A program made the translations under genes and the position numbers. From Sediminibacillus terrae (GTDB lineage Bacteria > Bacillota > Bacilli > Bacillales > Amphibacillaceae): a stretch of 64,000 nucleotides of DNA. Where the stretch lies: the NCBI RefSeq assembly GCF_009602435.1, contig NZ_VZDQ01000011.1, forward strand, positions 248,001 to 312,000, read 5' to 3'. Of the stretch, positions 42,054 through 51,174 are shown piece after piece; the stretch's first letter is position 1, and each line of letters opens with the position of its first letter. The notes under the pieces are model-generated. The model was not told the origin of the DNA. It did no database searches and saw nothing but the letters and a program-made list of their open reading frames with translations.

Positions 42054-43196
42054 CTAATAAGATCGCAAGGTTCCTTTGTACAGTTTTTTTCTGGTTATCG
42101 GGATGTTTAGCTGGCTGCTATACCGTTTGAGTTTCTTTTCTTCCGGTGCTGTTATGATGGACAGGACTTCTCCACCAGCAGTACCGAGCCTGCCAGTTCG
42201 TCCGGCTCGGTGGATATATTGATCCGTCTCTCCAGGCAGGTCGATGTTGATGATATCGGTAATATCCTTGATATCCAGCCCTCTTCCAGCTACATCTGTC
42301 GCCAAAAGAAGATCCAATTCACCTGAGCGGAATGCCTTGATTGTTTTCTCCCGTTCCTGCTTCTTAGAATCTCCGTGCAGGATACCAGCGTTGATTCCCT
42401 TGTATTCCAGCTTCTCGGCAAGGACGGTGAGACTGCCGATATCATTGCCGAAGGCCAACGCTTTTATATGGTCCTTCCGACGAATCAGTTTGCGCAGCAC
42501 TTCCAGCTTTTCTCGCGCCTCTACTACTAAATAGCCGTGCTCGACAGGAGGGGTATCTGTTTCTTCTCTGCCAACACGAATAATGGATGGTTCTTCCATC
42601 ATGTACAAGGCAGCTTCTTCCACTTCCTTGGAAATGGTAGCGGAAAATACCAGCAGCTGCCGTTCGTTCAAGGTGCTTTTGATGATGGACTGGATTGTTT
42701 TCTCATGTTCGGAGACCACCAACTGATCTGCTTCATCCAATACGATTGTTTTCACTTCATGCATCTTCAATTTCTTTTTGTTGATTAGTTCTTGCACCCT
42801 TCCCGGTGTTCCTGCAATGATTTGCGGCCGTTTTTTCAGCTTTTCCAGCTGGCGTTTAATGTTCGCTCCGCCGATAAGTGATGCACTGCCGATTCCGCTG
42901 CCGGCAGCCCAGGTTTGGATTTCCTTATGGATTTGCATGACCAGTTCATGAGAGGAAGCAAGAATCACTGCCTGTACATGCTTTTTCTCAGGATCCACCT
43001 TTTGTAAAAGCGGCAATATGTAAGCAAGCGTCTTCCCACTGCCTGTCGGTGATTCTGCAATCACATCTTTTCCTTGCAGTATCTCCGGAATTGCTTTTTT
43101 CTGGATTGCTGTCGGCTCTGTGAAACCAGCCTTTTCCCACGCTGAACGCAAATACGGCCGAGGCTCTGAAAATAACATTTCGATTGCTTGTGACAT
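42054..43196 (-). CDS. yfmL: DEAD-box RNA helicase YfmL
   Basis: 380 residues, close to Bacillus YfmL (376). Motifs: Q-motif FTEPTAIQKKAIPEIL, Walker A AESPTGSGKT, GTPGRVQEL, VLDEADQL (DEAD), SATIS, and HRAGRTGRLGTAG. The short C-terminal end (TRKKLYKGTLRSY) lacks the RNA-binding extensions of CshA/DbpA. YfmL acts in ribosome assembly at low temperature in Bacillus. ATG follows AAAGGA by 9 bases. Confidence 0.87.
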   Translation of the reverse strand: MSQAIEMLFSEPRPYLRSAWEKAGFTEPTAIQKKAIPEILQGKDVIAESPTGSGKTLAYILPLLQKVDPEKKHVQAVILASSHELVMQIHKEIQTWAAGSGIGSASLIGGANIKRQLEKLKKRPQIIAGTPGRVQELINKKKLKMHEVKTIVLDEADQLVVSEHEKTIQSIIKSTLNERQLLVFSATISKEVEEAALYMMEEPSIIRVGREETDTPPVEHGYLVVEAREKLEVLRKLIRRKDHIKALAFGNDIGSLTVLAEKLEYKGINAGILHGDSKKQEREKTIKAFRSGELDLLLATDVAGRGLDIKDITDIINIDLPGETDQYIHRAGRTGRLGTAGGEVLSIITAPEEKKLKRYSSQLNIPITRKKLYKGTLRSY

Positions 43197-43319
43197 TTAT
43201 AAAAAATCCTTTCCGTTGTCTCTATTCATTTCGTTTCTAGTATGAGTGCTAAACTTCCACCCTACACTTGTCTATTATAAGCTATAATACAAGCAAACCG
43301 TTAACAGGGGGAATAAAAC

Positions 43320-43781
43320 TTGAAAATCCATGAAACCCGCGACTGCCAATCCATCGCAAAACTGAACGAAACCGTACACCAGCTTCACAGCAAGCTTTAT
43401 CCCGATATTTTCGCTGAATACAATGCCGAAAAAGCGCTTGATTTCTTTGAAAGCATCGTCGATAAACCGGAATTTACCTTTTTACTCGTTGAAGAGGACC
43501 AACAGCCAGCCGGCTTTGCCTGGATTGAAAAAAGAACCTATCCTGGCATTGCCTATCTGGAAACACACCAATCCATTTATGTCCATCAAATAAGCATAGA
43601 AAACGCTTATCAAGGTAAAGGATTTGGTTCCAGGTTAATGGAAGAAATATTCGACAGGGCCGCGTCTGAAGGAATTAGCCGCATTGAACTGGACTACTGG
43701 ACCGCCAATGAATCGGCCAAGACTTTTTATCATAACAAAGGCTTCCAGCCATACCGTGAAAGTGTTTATAAGCAGTTATGA
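43320..43781 (+). CDS. GNAT-family N-acetyltransferase
   Basis: 153 residues from a TTG start after GGGGGAAT. The acetyl-CoA loop is ISIENAYQGKGFGSRLMEEIF (Q-G-K-G-F-G), and the C-terminal half has IELDYWTANESAKTFYHNKGFQPYRESVYKQL. Acceptor unknown. Single gene. Confidence 0.88.
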   Translation: MKIHETRDCQSIAKLNETVHQLHSKLYPDIFAEYNAEKALDFFESIVDKPEFTFLLVEEDQQPAGFAWIEKRTYPGIAYLETHQSIYVHQISIENAYQGKGFGSRLMEEIFDRAASEGISRIELDYWTANESAKTFYHNKGFQPYRESVYKQL

Positions 43782-43836
43782 ATAGCTCCACCTATAGAGA
43801 GAATTCCCGCCGTAAGCACATCTTCCTAAGACTAAC

Positions 43837-43866
43837 AAAAACCGGCAGCTTACCTGCCGGTTTTTC
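43837..43866. terminator. Bidirectional terminator
   Basis: AAAACCGGCAG / CTGCCGGTTTT with a 6-base loop, between the acetyltransferase and the convergent BCCT gene. Confidence 0.82.
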
Positions 43867-45373
43867 AACTTGTCGGATGCTTGCCGAACTCTTCCCGGAG
43901 CCCTTTGATCAACGACACAATCATCACGAGAATGATCACTGTGAACGGCATCGCCGTCATGATCGCCACTGCGCGCAGTGCTTCCAGTCCTCCGCTTAGA
44001 AGCAAAACCGCTGCCGTGATCGAGATCAGAAAACCCCAGGAAAGCTTCGTCAGCGTCTTAGGATTCAGTGTACCTTTTGAAGACAAAACACTTAACACAT
44101 AACTTGCAGAATCAGCTGAAGTAATGAAGAAAATCGTAATCAACAAAATACCCAATATATTCAACACCAATCCAATCGGAAGGTTGCCGAGCATCATGAA
44201 GAATGCCACTTCCTCATGCTGTTGCGCTCTGGAGGCAATGTCGATGCCTTCGCTGATTTGCATATGCAAGCCGGTGCCGCCCATGATGGAAAACCATATC
44301 GCCCCAAGCAAAGCCGGGACAAACAAGACACCGAAAACGAACTCTCTGATCGTCCTGCCTCGTGAAATACGGGCAATAAACGTCCCGACATAGGGTCCCC
44401 AGGCAATGACCCAGGCCCAAAAGAAAATCGTCCATTGTCCCCGCCAGGAACCATCCGAATAAGGGGACAACGATAAGCTTAGCGGGATATATTGACCGAT
44501 ATACTGCCCGACCGCCGTCGTAAAGCTTTCCAGCAAAAAGGCGGTCGGGCCGAGAACCAGTACGAAAACCATCAGTACCCCTGCGATGATAATATTGCTT
44601 GTGCTTAAGTAGCGCATGCCTTTGTTTACCCCGGAAACCGCCGAGGTGATGAACAAGCCGGTGACAACTGCAATGATAATCAACTGTGTCACTTTACTAT
44701 TCGGCGTTCCGAAGACTTCGGAAATTCCGCCGCTCACTTGCATGGCGCTGAGTCCAAAGGTGGTGGCCACTCCGATTGCAGTGGCAAGCGTGGCAAAAAT
44801 GTTGATCACTTTTCCCACTACTCCATCCGTCCGTTCGCCAAGCAAAGGATAAAAGGCATGGCTGATCAACCCGGGCCGATTTCTCCTGAATTTAAAAAAC
44901 GCCATCGATAAGCCGATGATCGCAAATACTCCCCAGGGCTGGAGCGCCCAATGGAAGACACTGTAAGTCAATGCAGCTTTGGCTGCTTCATTTGTTTCCG
45001 CCTCGTAGCCCGGCGGCGGTTCTACATAATGCAGAACCGGTTCTGCCACGCCCCAGAAAACGAGACCGACACCCATCCCGGCCGCGAACAAAAGCCCGAG
45101 CCAGGTGAAAAAGGAGTAAGAGGGCTTGCTGTCAGGCTTGCCCAGCTTCAAATGCCGGTAAGGACCGATGGCAAGATACAAGCAAGTCAATACAAAAATG
45201 GTCGTAGCCAGCATGTAAAACCAGCTGAAGTAATTGCGCATCCAATGTAGACCGGCTGTCGATGCCTGGCTCAACTGCTCCGGAAAAACGACTCCCCAAG
45301 CGACGAACAATACGATGATGCAAAAGCTGACGTAAAAAACGGCACCAGGCGCTTTCTTTTTCGCTCTGTCCAT
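43865..45373 (-). CDS. BCCT-family carrier with altered substrate cage
   Basis: The 502-residue carrier has the BCCT fold: GMGVGLVFWGVAEPVLHYVEPP, SVFHWALQPWGVFAIIGL and WTIFFWAWVIAWGPYVGTFIARISRGRTIREF. Compared with the first BCCT protein (3379-4911), the second Trp of the WAWW signature is Val, Ser-Pro-Phe becomes Gly-Pro-Tyr, and the TM4 Tyr is Phe. The substrate is therefore probably not plain glycine betaine by the standard cage. ATG follows AAGAGGTGG. Single gene. Confidence 0.9.
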   Translation of the reverse strand: MDRAKKKAPGAVFYVSFCIIVLFVAWGVVFPEQLSQASTAGLHWMRNYFSWFYMLATTIFVLTCLYLAIGPYRHLKLGKPDSKPSYSFFTWLGLLFAAGMGVGLVFWGVAEPVLHYVEPPPGYEAETNEAAKAALTYSVFHWALQPWGVFAIIGLSMAFFKFRRNRPGLISHAFYPLLGERTDGVVGKVINIFATLATAIGVATTFGLSAMQVSGGISEVFGTPNSKVTQLIIIAVVTGLFITSAVSGVNKGMRYLSTSNIIIAGVLMVFVLVLGPTAFLLESFTTAVGQYIGQYIPLSLSLSPYSDGSWRGQWTIFFWAWVIAWGPYVGTFIARISRGRTIREFVFGVLFVPALLGAIWFSIMGGTGLHMQISEGIDIASRAQQHEEVAFFMMLGNLPIGLVLNILGILLITIFFITSADSASYVLSVLSSKGTLNPKTLTKLSWGFLISITAAVLLLSGGLEALRAVAIMTAMPFTVIILVMIVSLIKGLREEFGKHPTS

Positions 45374-45543
45374 ATTTCCACCTCTTTTCTTCGGTACAGC
45401 TCATTCTTTATGCTGTACCCATTCCCGAAAAGAGATAAAACAGACGAACATAGTCAACAAAAGAAGTAAGCAGTTATACAGATACACATCACCCCCTGCC
45501 CATTCATATAGTGAAACCAACACAACTTACCGGAGGTGCTGTT

Positions 45544-46068
45544 ATGCACATTCTTCCTGCAGCCGATTTGGGAATCATGGCCGAGCACTTATCTGCGCAC
45601 AAGGGAATCATCCATAAACTGAACGTTTACCAGCGAATGGTCCAGTCGCCACAATTGAAAAAAATCATCCGTCAGCAGGCCAATGCCATGCAGGGTCATG
45701 TCCATATCATGCTCGCTTTTATTGATCCTGCTTATCATGAACCAATTGAGGTACCGCCTTTATATGTATTCGAGGAAAAAGGATATGAAAACTGGCAAAA
45801 TGGAGAAGCGGGAGAAAACGACCAGTGGATTGCCTTGGAGGTCCACTCCACGGCTAAGCAAATGGCTGACGACAATTTTTCTTCTGCTTTGATGATGAAG
45901 GACATGGCGGTGAGAAATGCCCATGTAGAGATGGCTCTGCAGCAGACAGAGCTACTTAGAAGATATGACGCCTTTCTGGAGGAAATGGGCTGGATGTATG
46001 TTCCACTTTCGGACATAAGATCGCAACAAGACACCTACCGGCATTTCTATCAGGCTTTTTACTCGTAA
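45544..46068 (+). CDS. CotF-like spore coat protein
   Basis: The 174-residue helical protein resembles the coat F domain: LGIMAEHLSAHKGIIHKLNVYQRMVQSPQLKKIIRQQANAMQGHVHIML near the start and a second helical hairpin. Its ATG at 45544 lies 7 bases after GGAGG; an 11-residue extension is disregarded. It probably belongs to the spore coat or inner spore membrane; sigma factor dependence was not determined. Confidence 0.72.
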   Translation: MHILPAADLGIMAEHLSAHKGIIHKLNVYQRMVQSPQLKKIIRQQANAMQGHVHIMLAFIDPAYHEPIEVPPLYVFEEKGYENWQNGEAGENDQWIALEVHSTAKQMADDNFSSALMMKDMAVRNAHVEMALQQTELLRRYDAFLEEMGWMYVPLSDIRSQQDTYRHFYQAFYS

Positions 46069-46080
46069 AAAAACAATCAA

Positions 46081-46563
46081 TCAATTCATATGCAGCAATC
46101 GGTAAATCGTTTGCTGTTCACCGAAACGTTCGACTGATCGTGACTCTTCCATTCCCAACCTTTCCAAAAGCCGTCTTGATCGTTCATTTTCCGTTTGTGT
46201 TTCTGCCACTATTTCTGGAAGCCCCAAAGCAGCAAACCCATGATCGATTACGGCTTTGACAGCTTCTGTTGCATAGCCCTTCCCCCAAAACACAGGGAGA
46301 AATTGATACGATACCTCGGTAGCATGCCCATCGTGATGGAGATCGAGCGAAACCGTGCCGATAAAGCTCTCCGTTGATTTCTCCCTTACCGCCCAATGGC
46401 AAGAGGGCGTACCAGAGGCAAATAACTGCTGAAAGTTTTCGCTGATTTTATGTTCCGGTACCGTGCCGCCAAGATATTTTCTCACTTTCTCATTTCGGTA
46501 AAGCTGCAGAATCCCTTTGTAATCACCAGGCTGTAACAGTCGCAATATACAATGATTTGTCAC
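46081..46563 (-). CDS. RimJ/RimL-type GNAT acetyltransferase
   Basis: 160 residues. ILRLLQPGDYKGILQLY at the start, WAVREKSTESFIGTVSLDLH, the acetyl-CoA segment VFWGKGYATEAVKAVIDHGF and the typical NERSRRLLERLGM end. Start at GTG 46563, 5 bases after AAGGAG. Acceptor unknown. Confidence 0.86.
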   Translation of the reverse strand: MTNHCILRLLQPGDYKGILQLYRNEKVRKYLGGTVPEHKISENFQQLFASGTPSCHWAVREKSTESFIGTVSLDLHHDGHATEVSYQFLPVFWGKGYATEAVKAVIDHGFAALGLPEIVAETQTENERSRRLLERLGMEESRSVERFGEQQTIYRLLHMN

Positions 46564-46658
46564 TAACACTCCTTGTCAACTCCTTATAGACCGCATAATC
46601 GGGATGTTGGCGGCATACATATAAAGCCATACATCAATGGAAGGAACGTGATAGGAAT

Positions 46659-47042
46659 ATGGAAGAAAACGATCGTTCCCAGCTGAACACCGAATCAGAA
46701 GCACGCAGCGGAACACCTGAAGAAACCCCTGTGATGCTGCAGCCGATTGTCCAGCCGGCATATATCAACCAAATGCCCTCCCCTACCACTCCCGTTTACT
46801 CAGTCCCGGCTTTGCCCCAGCCTACACAGTATATGGCCCCTTTCGAACCCGTCTATGTCGATCATCTAAGCCGGCACCAAGGCCAGCAAATCAGCGTGAT
46901 GACCACTGCAGGAAAAGTGGAGGGGCTGCTTAGTGGCGTTGCTGTGGATCATATCCAATTGAACATAAGTAAAACGCGGGCACTTCATATCCGGATTTCG
47001 CAGATTGTATATTTTGAAGGGCTGCCGATTACGTACCGTTAA
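46659..47042 (+). CDS. DUF2642-type protein, possible spore coat component
   Basis: 127 residues: a proline-rich, low-complexity N-terminal half (VMLQPIVQPAYINQMPSPTT) and a C-terminal LSm-like domain of DUF2642 type (QISVMTTAGKVEGLLSGVAVDHIQLNI...IRISQIVYF). Such proteins are common in spore formers and several are coat proteins, which fits the CotF-like gene nearby. Confidence 0.66.
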   Translation: MEENDRSQLNTESEARSGTPEETPVMLQPIVQPAYINQMPSPTTPVYSVPALPQPTQYMAPFEPVYVDHLSRHQGQQISVMTTAGKVEGLLSGVAVDHIQLNISKTRALHIRISQIVYFEGLPITYR

Positions 47043-47199
47043 TGCCCAATCGGCTTCTGTATCCATCCCTCCTGCTCTCCTTACAAAATTACTAGTAAAA
47101 TCACCGAAAATCCTGCAAAATAAAGAAAATTTTTAAAGGAAAGCAGCAGGTTAAGTCGAATTAAATCAGGAGGCAACTATTCGGAATAGAGGTGATTAC

Positions 47200-47658
47200 A
47201 TGTGCACAACTAAAACCCCTAAACTTCCGCTGACAGCAGAAGAGAGAAGCTGCTTACGAAAAGCGAAGATAAGACTCAATCAGATTGCCAATTTAGAGTT
47301 AAAAACGCTATCTGATTTAATGGATATCACTTATGATCGAGCCCGATTGTTAAAAGGATTGGCAACCTTCCAGCAAATACCGTCGATTGGCTGCCGGATG
47401 GCTGAAAATCTGGTGCATTACCTCGGGAAGTACTCGTTCGAGGATGTACGTGGCGAAAATCCGGCTGAATTACTGGATTGCCTGGAAAAGAAGCTCCGTA
47501 CACCAGTTGATCCGTGTGTAGAGGATCAGCTTCGCTGTGTGGTATATTATGCAGAAAACCCGGACAGCAAGAAACAGTGGTTTGAATTTACCGCTGAAAG
47601 AAAAAATTATCGTGAGAGACATGGTTACCCATCCTCAAGGCCCAAGCCGGTCGGGTAA
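47200..47658 (+). CDS. Helix-hairpin-helix protein (pathogenicity-locus/Cdd1 family)
   Basis: 152 residues. TYDRARLLKGLATFQQIPSIGCRMAENLVHYLGKYSFEDVRGENPAELLDCLE is the helix-hairpin-helix pattern of PF11731 (Cdd1), and DPCVEDQLRCVVYYAENPD with a conserved Trp block (KKQWFEFTAERKNYRERHG) completes it. Function unknown despite the family name. Followed 18 bases later by an acetyltransferase gene, probably one transcript. Confidence 0.8.
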   Translation: MCTTKTPKLPLTAEERSCLRKAKIRLNQIANLELKTLSDLMDITYDRARLLKGLATFQQIPSIGCRMAENLVHYLGKYSFEDVRGENPAELLDCLEKKLRTPVDPCVEDQLRCVVYYAENPDSKKQWFEFTAERKNYRERHGYPSSRPKPVG

Positions 47659-47676
47659 TCGTCAAGGAGGAATATC

Positions 47677-48153
47677 TTGAAAATACGTCCATCTTTGCAC
47701 CAGGATTCACAGCAATTAATGCAGCTGAACAATCTAATCTGGAATGTAGAAAACACACCACACCCACATAAGTGGGAATCGCTTGCCGCTTATGAGGAAC
47801 GCTGTCCGCCCGGCAGTCAATACGTTGCTGTAATCGATGAATCTGTTGCAGGTTTTATCAGTTATCGGAGTCCTATACCGCTAGATTCCAACCGACACGT
47901 TTGGGAGTTGGTGATTGGCGTCCATCCAGACTTTCAGGGACAAAAAGTTGGTTCAACCCTTTTGCGGTTTGTCGAAAAAGAAGCAAAAAAACAGGGCATC
48001 CATAAACTATGTCTGCGTGTAATGACAACCAATCTCTCAGCAATCCACTTTTATGAACGCAACGGATATAGAGAACAGGGAAGATTGGTAGATGAGTTTT
48101 TTTTAGATGGAATGTATGTCGATGACCTGATGATGTACCGGATACTGAACTGA
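47677..48153 (+). CDS. GNAT-family N-acetyltransferase
   Basis: 158 residues from a TTG start after AAGGAGG. LVIGVHPDFQGQKVGSTLLRFVEKEAKKQGI is the acetyl-CoA loop (Q-G-Q-K-V-G), then LRVMTTNLSAIHFYERNGY. Acceptor unknown. Probably cotranscribed with the helix-hairpin-helix gene. Confidence 0.88.
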   Translation: MKIRPSLHQDSQQLMQLNNLIWNVENTPHPHKWESLAAYEERCPPGSQYVAVIDESVAGFISYRSPIPLDSNRHVWELVIGVHPDFQGQKVGSTLLRFVEKEAKKQGIHKLCLRVMTTNLSAIHFYERNGYREQGRLVDEFFLDGMYVDDLMMYRILN

Positions 48154-48238
48154 TTTTCACTTAGAAAGAGATAAACAAAAACATGCCAGAGGATTCGACA
48201 ATTGAAAAACTGAAGGTCTTTGAAAAGTAGAATTTTAA

Positions 48239-48286
48239 AAAAGTGGTCAGTATGGAACTGAATTTCCATACTGACCACTTTTTATC
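48239..48286 (+). terminator. Strong terminator
   Basis: AAAAGTGGTCAGTATGGAA pairs perfectly with TTCCATACTGACCACTTTT around a short loop, then TATC. Confidence 0.85.
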
Positions 48287-48309
48287 TAATTTCAAGTGAT
48301 TTATGCCAT

Positions 48310-48420
48310 CTATTCCTTCATTCGTTTAACGATTCGTTTCACATTAGCTGTGAAAATCGCCATCGATCTTACATCGAATCCCTTCCTTTTATGTATTACT
48401 TTCCTGGTACAAGAAAAAAG
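48310..48420 (-). pseudogene. Possible transposase C-terminal remnant
   Basis: The minus-strand frame reads RKVIHKRKGFDVRSM then AIFTANVKRIVKRMKE and stops. The end is similar in style to transposase C-termini (NxKRx in the last residues). It sits between two hairpins (48239-48286 and 48414-48462). No start or catalytic part remains. Confidence 0.25.
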
Positions 48421-48462
48421 AGTGACTTTCTTTTATAAATCAAAGAAAATCACTCTTTTTCG
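48414..48462. terminator. Symmetric hairpin in the 48.2-48.7 kb spacer
   Basis: AAAAAGAGTGA-TTTCTTT / AAAGAAA-TCACTCTTTTT. Could terminate transcription in either direction. The rest of 48154-48719 holds the neighbouring repeat A copy and no gene. Confidence 0.5.
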
Positions 48463-48488
48463 TTTTACCATCGGTTGATTCCACGATG

Positions 48489-48598
48489 AGCGTTCGGTGG
48501 TGACGCCTGCGGGAACAGCACGAGCCAAAGATCCACTTGGTCAAGTGATTTTCTTGACCAAGTTAGCTGAGGCCGTGCCCGCGGCAAGCATCCACCGA
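48489..48598. repeat. Structured intergenic repeat A, copy 3
   Basis: Core CCTGCGGGAACAGCACGAGC...GTTAGCTGAGGCCGTGCCCG. The central hairpin is CTTGGTCAAG / CTTGACCAAG, differing from copy 2 by paired changes. Outer arms CGGTGG / CCACCG. It lies just downstream of the oxidase operon. Confidence 0.72.
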
Positions 48599-48719
48599 TA
48601 AGCGATTCGGGAGAATCAACAACAAACTTTAACAGCTCTCTTAGATTAGAAGGGACTTTTCAGTGTCCTCGAGGATTCCGGCATGTTTTTTCAATGGAAT
48701 AGATTTTTATATTTTTATG

Positions 48720-50363
48720 TCACCAAAGCCTGAATCCAGGCGATCCCGGAGGAGCATTTTCGATAATTTCCATAATCGGGATGGTATAAGCGAACAAGAT
48801 CAATGCGACGCAAACACCGATCCACAGCTTCCAATTTTCCAGGATTGCCGGAGTACGTTCTGCCTGATCCGCCACTTCGCCGATAGGGTACGCTTCCACC
48901 CCTTTTGGTGCAAAAAAGCTCAAATGGACGACAATGTAAATCAAGACGAGAATGCCGATAAACAAGAAGCTCCCTCCGACAGCCATTGCCACTTCATAAG
49001 GAATCCACCCCAATGCATCGGGGTAATCACCATATGTCGTATAAGCGGTTCTTCTCGGGGCCCCTAACAATCCGACCGTATGCATCGCCCCGGACATCAT
49101 CGCCATCCCTACTACCCAAATGATTGTCTGGATGTTGGCAAGCAAGTTGATTTTCTTTGTCAAAGTCCGCCCTGTCAAATGCGGGATCAGCCAATAAGCA
49201 ATTCCGAAAAAGGTCAAAGCGACACTGGTTGCTACCGTCAAGTGAAAATGACCGGTGACCCAAAGCGTGTTATGAATGACTTGATTCAGTTGGTTACTGG
49301 CATTGATGATGCCCCCTGCCCCGGCAGGAATGAATATCAGCATTCCCATAAATGGTGCAAAGAACCGTGCATCCTTCCATGGCAATTTTTTCACCCATCC
49401 GAACAATCCTCTAGCACCCTTCTGCCTGCCGCTCAATTCAAAGGTGGCAAACAAGGAGAAGGCTGTCATCAACGAAGGGACGATGACCATAAAGGTCAGG
49501 GTTACCTGGATAAACTTCCATGTATGCGATACTCCGGATTCGAGCAATTGATGGTGAAAGCCGACCGGGATCGAAAACAGCAAGAACAAGACAAAGGACA
49601 ATCTGGCCAACGAATCACTGAAAATTTTTCCGCCAATGATTTTCGGAATGATGACATACCAGCAAATATAAGCAGGCAGCAGCCAAAAATAGACAAGCGG
49701 ATGGCCGAAATACCAAAACAGAGTGCGGCTCAACAGGACATTGATGGTGTCCACCCAGCCGAATGACCATGGAATCAATTGCAGGACGACGGTAGCTGCC
49801 ACGCCCAGTGTGGCGATCAGCCAAAGCAGCATTGTCATCACTGCCATGAAACTGAATAACGGAGAAAGCTGACCTGGATTGGCTTTTTTCCAATTACGGT
49901 ACTGACGGAACATGCCGGCTCCGCTGATCCAGCTTCCGATCACGACAAGTGCAAGCCCAATATAAAACCATGGCGAGGCCTGAAGCGGCGCGTAAAATGT
50001 GTACAACACACTGGCATCGTTGGTCAAGATCATGATCGTGGTGATCACGGTTCCTGTTGTCATGACATAATAGCCGGCCCAGCCAAGTTTTCGCGGTCCT
50101 TCAGCCAGCGTTCCCGTTGTTTTGCTGATGCCCGAGTACAAAAATCCAATTATAAAATAAGTAGTGAATACAAGTGCTAACAGAACGCCATGGGCGGTCA
50201 ACAGCTGATAATAGCCAATCCCCGCTGGCAATGTGATCGCCCCGCTGCGGACGAAGGTTTGCAGCAGTCCGGCAATCCCTCCAAGCAATACGGCGATAAA
50301 GCCTACATAAATGTGGGCAAGACTCAATTTCGCATCTTTCCGATTGATCAACGTGGTTTCCAT
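48720..50363 (-). CDS. cbaA: ba3-type cytochrome c oxidase subunit I
   Basis: The 547-residue haem-copper subunit has about 13 membrane helices. Haem/copper ligands appear in QLLTAHGVLLALVF (low-spin haem His), WYFGHPLVYFWLLPAYICWYVIIP (CuB His, Tyr region typical of B-type oxidases), and WVTGHFHLTVATSVALTF (CuB and haem His pair). The short B-family form lacks the D-channel residues of A-type oxidases. It follows subunit II without a gap (TAA-ATG). Such oxidases have high oxygen affinity and serve low-oxygen respiration, which fits the Fnr site upstream. Confidence 0.95.
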   Translation of the reverse strand: METTLINRKDAKLSLAHIYVGFIAVLLGGIAGLLQTFVRSGAITLPAGIGYYQLLTAHGVLLALVFTTYFIIGFLYSGISKTTGTLAEGPRKLGWAGYYVMTTGTVITTIMILTNDASVLYTFYAPLQASPWFYIGLALVVIGSWISGAGMFRQYRNWKKANPGQLSPLFSFMAVMTMLLWLIATLGVAATVVLQLIPWSFGWVDTINVLLSRTLFWYFGHPLVYFWLLPAYICWYVIIPKIIGGKIFSDSLARLSFVLFLLFSIPVGFHHQLLESGVSHTWKFIQVTLTFMVIVPSLMTAFSLFATFELSGRQKGARGLFGWVKKLPWKDARFFAPFMGMLIFIPAGAGGIINASNQLNQVIHNTLWVTGHFHLTVATSVALTFFGIAYWLIPHLTGRTLTKKINLLANIQTIIWVVGMAMMSGAMHTVGLLGAPRRTAYTTYGDYPDALGWIPYEVAMAVGGSFLFIGILVLIYIVVHLSFFAPKGVEAYPIGEVADQAERTPAILENWKLWIGVCVALILFAYTIPIMEIIENAPPGSPGFRLW

Positions 50364-50828
50364 TTAATTCACCTCTATCCTTCCGCTCATGGCCTGATGT
50401 CCGACTCCGCAATATTCATTGCAAATGATCAAAAACTCACCGGCTTCGTCGAACGTGTGGGTAATCGTATTGATATGCCCTGGTGTGATCATCATGTTCA
50501 CGTTCGTCCCCGGAATCGAAAAACCATGAACCACATCCGCGCTCGTCACCTTGAAATGAACGGTCGCCCCCTTCGGCACTTCTAAGGGTTCCCCGAACAT
50601 GAACGCCTGGGCAACCATCACCGCTTCATATTCATTGTCCCCGATTTTCTTCAGACCAGGGTCATCGAAAGGTGCTGTTTCCTTCACTTTTTCCGGATCG
50701 ATTGTCGTCATGTCGCTTGGCGGATGATGTCCCATGGCAAACGCGCTGACGCCGATTACCGACAGGAATACAATCAATGTGATACCGCCAAAAATCAGCC
50801 ATATTTTTTCATACTTGTGCATGTGCAT
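50364..50828 (-). CDS. cbaB: ba3-type oxidase subunit II (CuA)
   Basis: 154 residues: one N-terminal membrane helix (WLIFGGITLIVFLSVIGVSAFAM) and a CuA cupredoxin domain with VHGFSIPGTNVN (His) and ICNEYCGVGHQAMSG (Cys-x3-Cys-x3-His-x2-Met). It would take electrons from cytochrome c or another carrier. Strong GGGGGAG before ATG; it follows the subunit IIA gene by 18 bases. Confidence 0.95.
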   Translation of the reverse strand: MHMHKYEKIWLIFGGITLIVFLSVIGVSAFAMGHHPPSDMTTIDPEKVKETAPFDDPGLKKIGDNEYEAVMVAQAFMFGEPLEVPKGATVHFKVTSADVVHGFSIPGTNVNMMITPGHINTITHTFDEAGEFLIICNEYCGVGHQAMSGRIEVN

Positions 50829-50846
50829 CTGTTACTCCCCCTTTTC

Positions 50847-51005
50847 CTACCTGGATAGATAAAGCGCGTACACCCCGATCCAGGATAATATGATAAATCC
50901 TCCGACGAGCATGACGGACAACAAGGTTCCGTTAAGCTTCGGTTCTGTTTTCCCGGCGTGCTCTTTTTCGGCTTCGAACGATTTGGCAGAATCCAATTTC
51001 GCCAT
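50847..51005 (-). CDS. cbaD: ba3-type oxidase subunit IIA
   Basis: This short gene (52 residues) has a charged N-terminus (KSFEAEKEHAGKTEPKLNG) and one membrane helix (LLSVMLVGGFIILSWIGVYALYL). This is the pattern of cytochrome c oxidase subunit 2A, which occupies the space of the missing second helix of subunit II. It is the first gene of the oxidase operon, downstream of an Fnr box. Confidence 0.82.
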   Translation of the reverse strand: MAKLDSAKSFEAEKEHAGKTEPKLNGTLLSVMLVGGFIILSWIGVYALYLSR

Positions 51006-51037
51006 CGTGAACGCTCCCTTCCCTTTAATCTAATTTG

Positions 51038-51081
51038 ATTGTAGCGGAACATGACAGGTCGATTCTGTGATAAATATCACA
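51038..51081 (-). promoter_or_regulatory. Fnr-dependent promoter of the ba3 oxidase operon
   Basis: The perfect palindrome TGTGA-TAAATA-TCACA (51066-51081) is followed on the minus strand by -10 TACAAT (51043-51038). With initiation about 7 bases further, the box centre is near -41.5, the class II activator position. The gene starts 61 bases from the box. Confidence 0.8.
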
Positions 51082-51174
51082 TCCTTTTCAATAAGTCGGG
51101 AATGTGACTTCCATTACAGTTTTGTGTTTTCAAAACAGTTATGCTGAACAGGAAAAAACAAGGGAGGGGAAAGG

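Noticed and set aside
46576-46761. 61-codon minus-strand frame opposite the DUF2642 gene
   Set aside because: It is antisense to the start of a supported gene and lacks family features.
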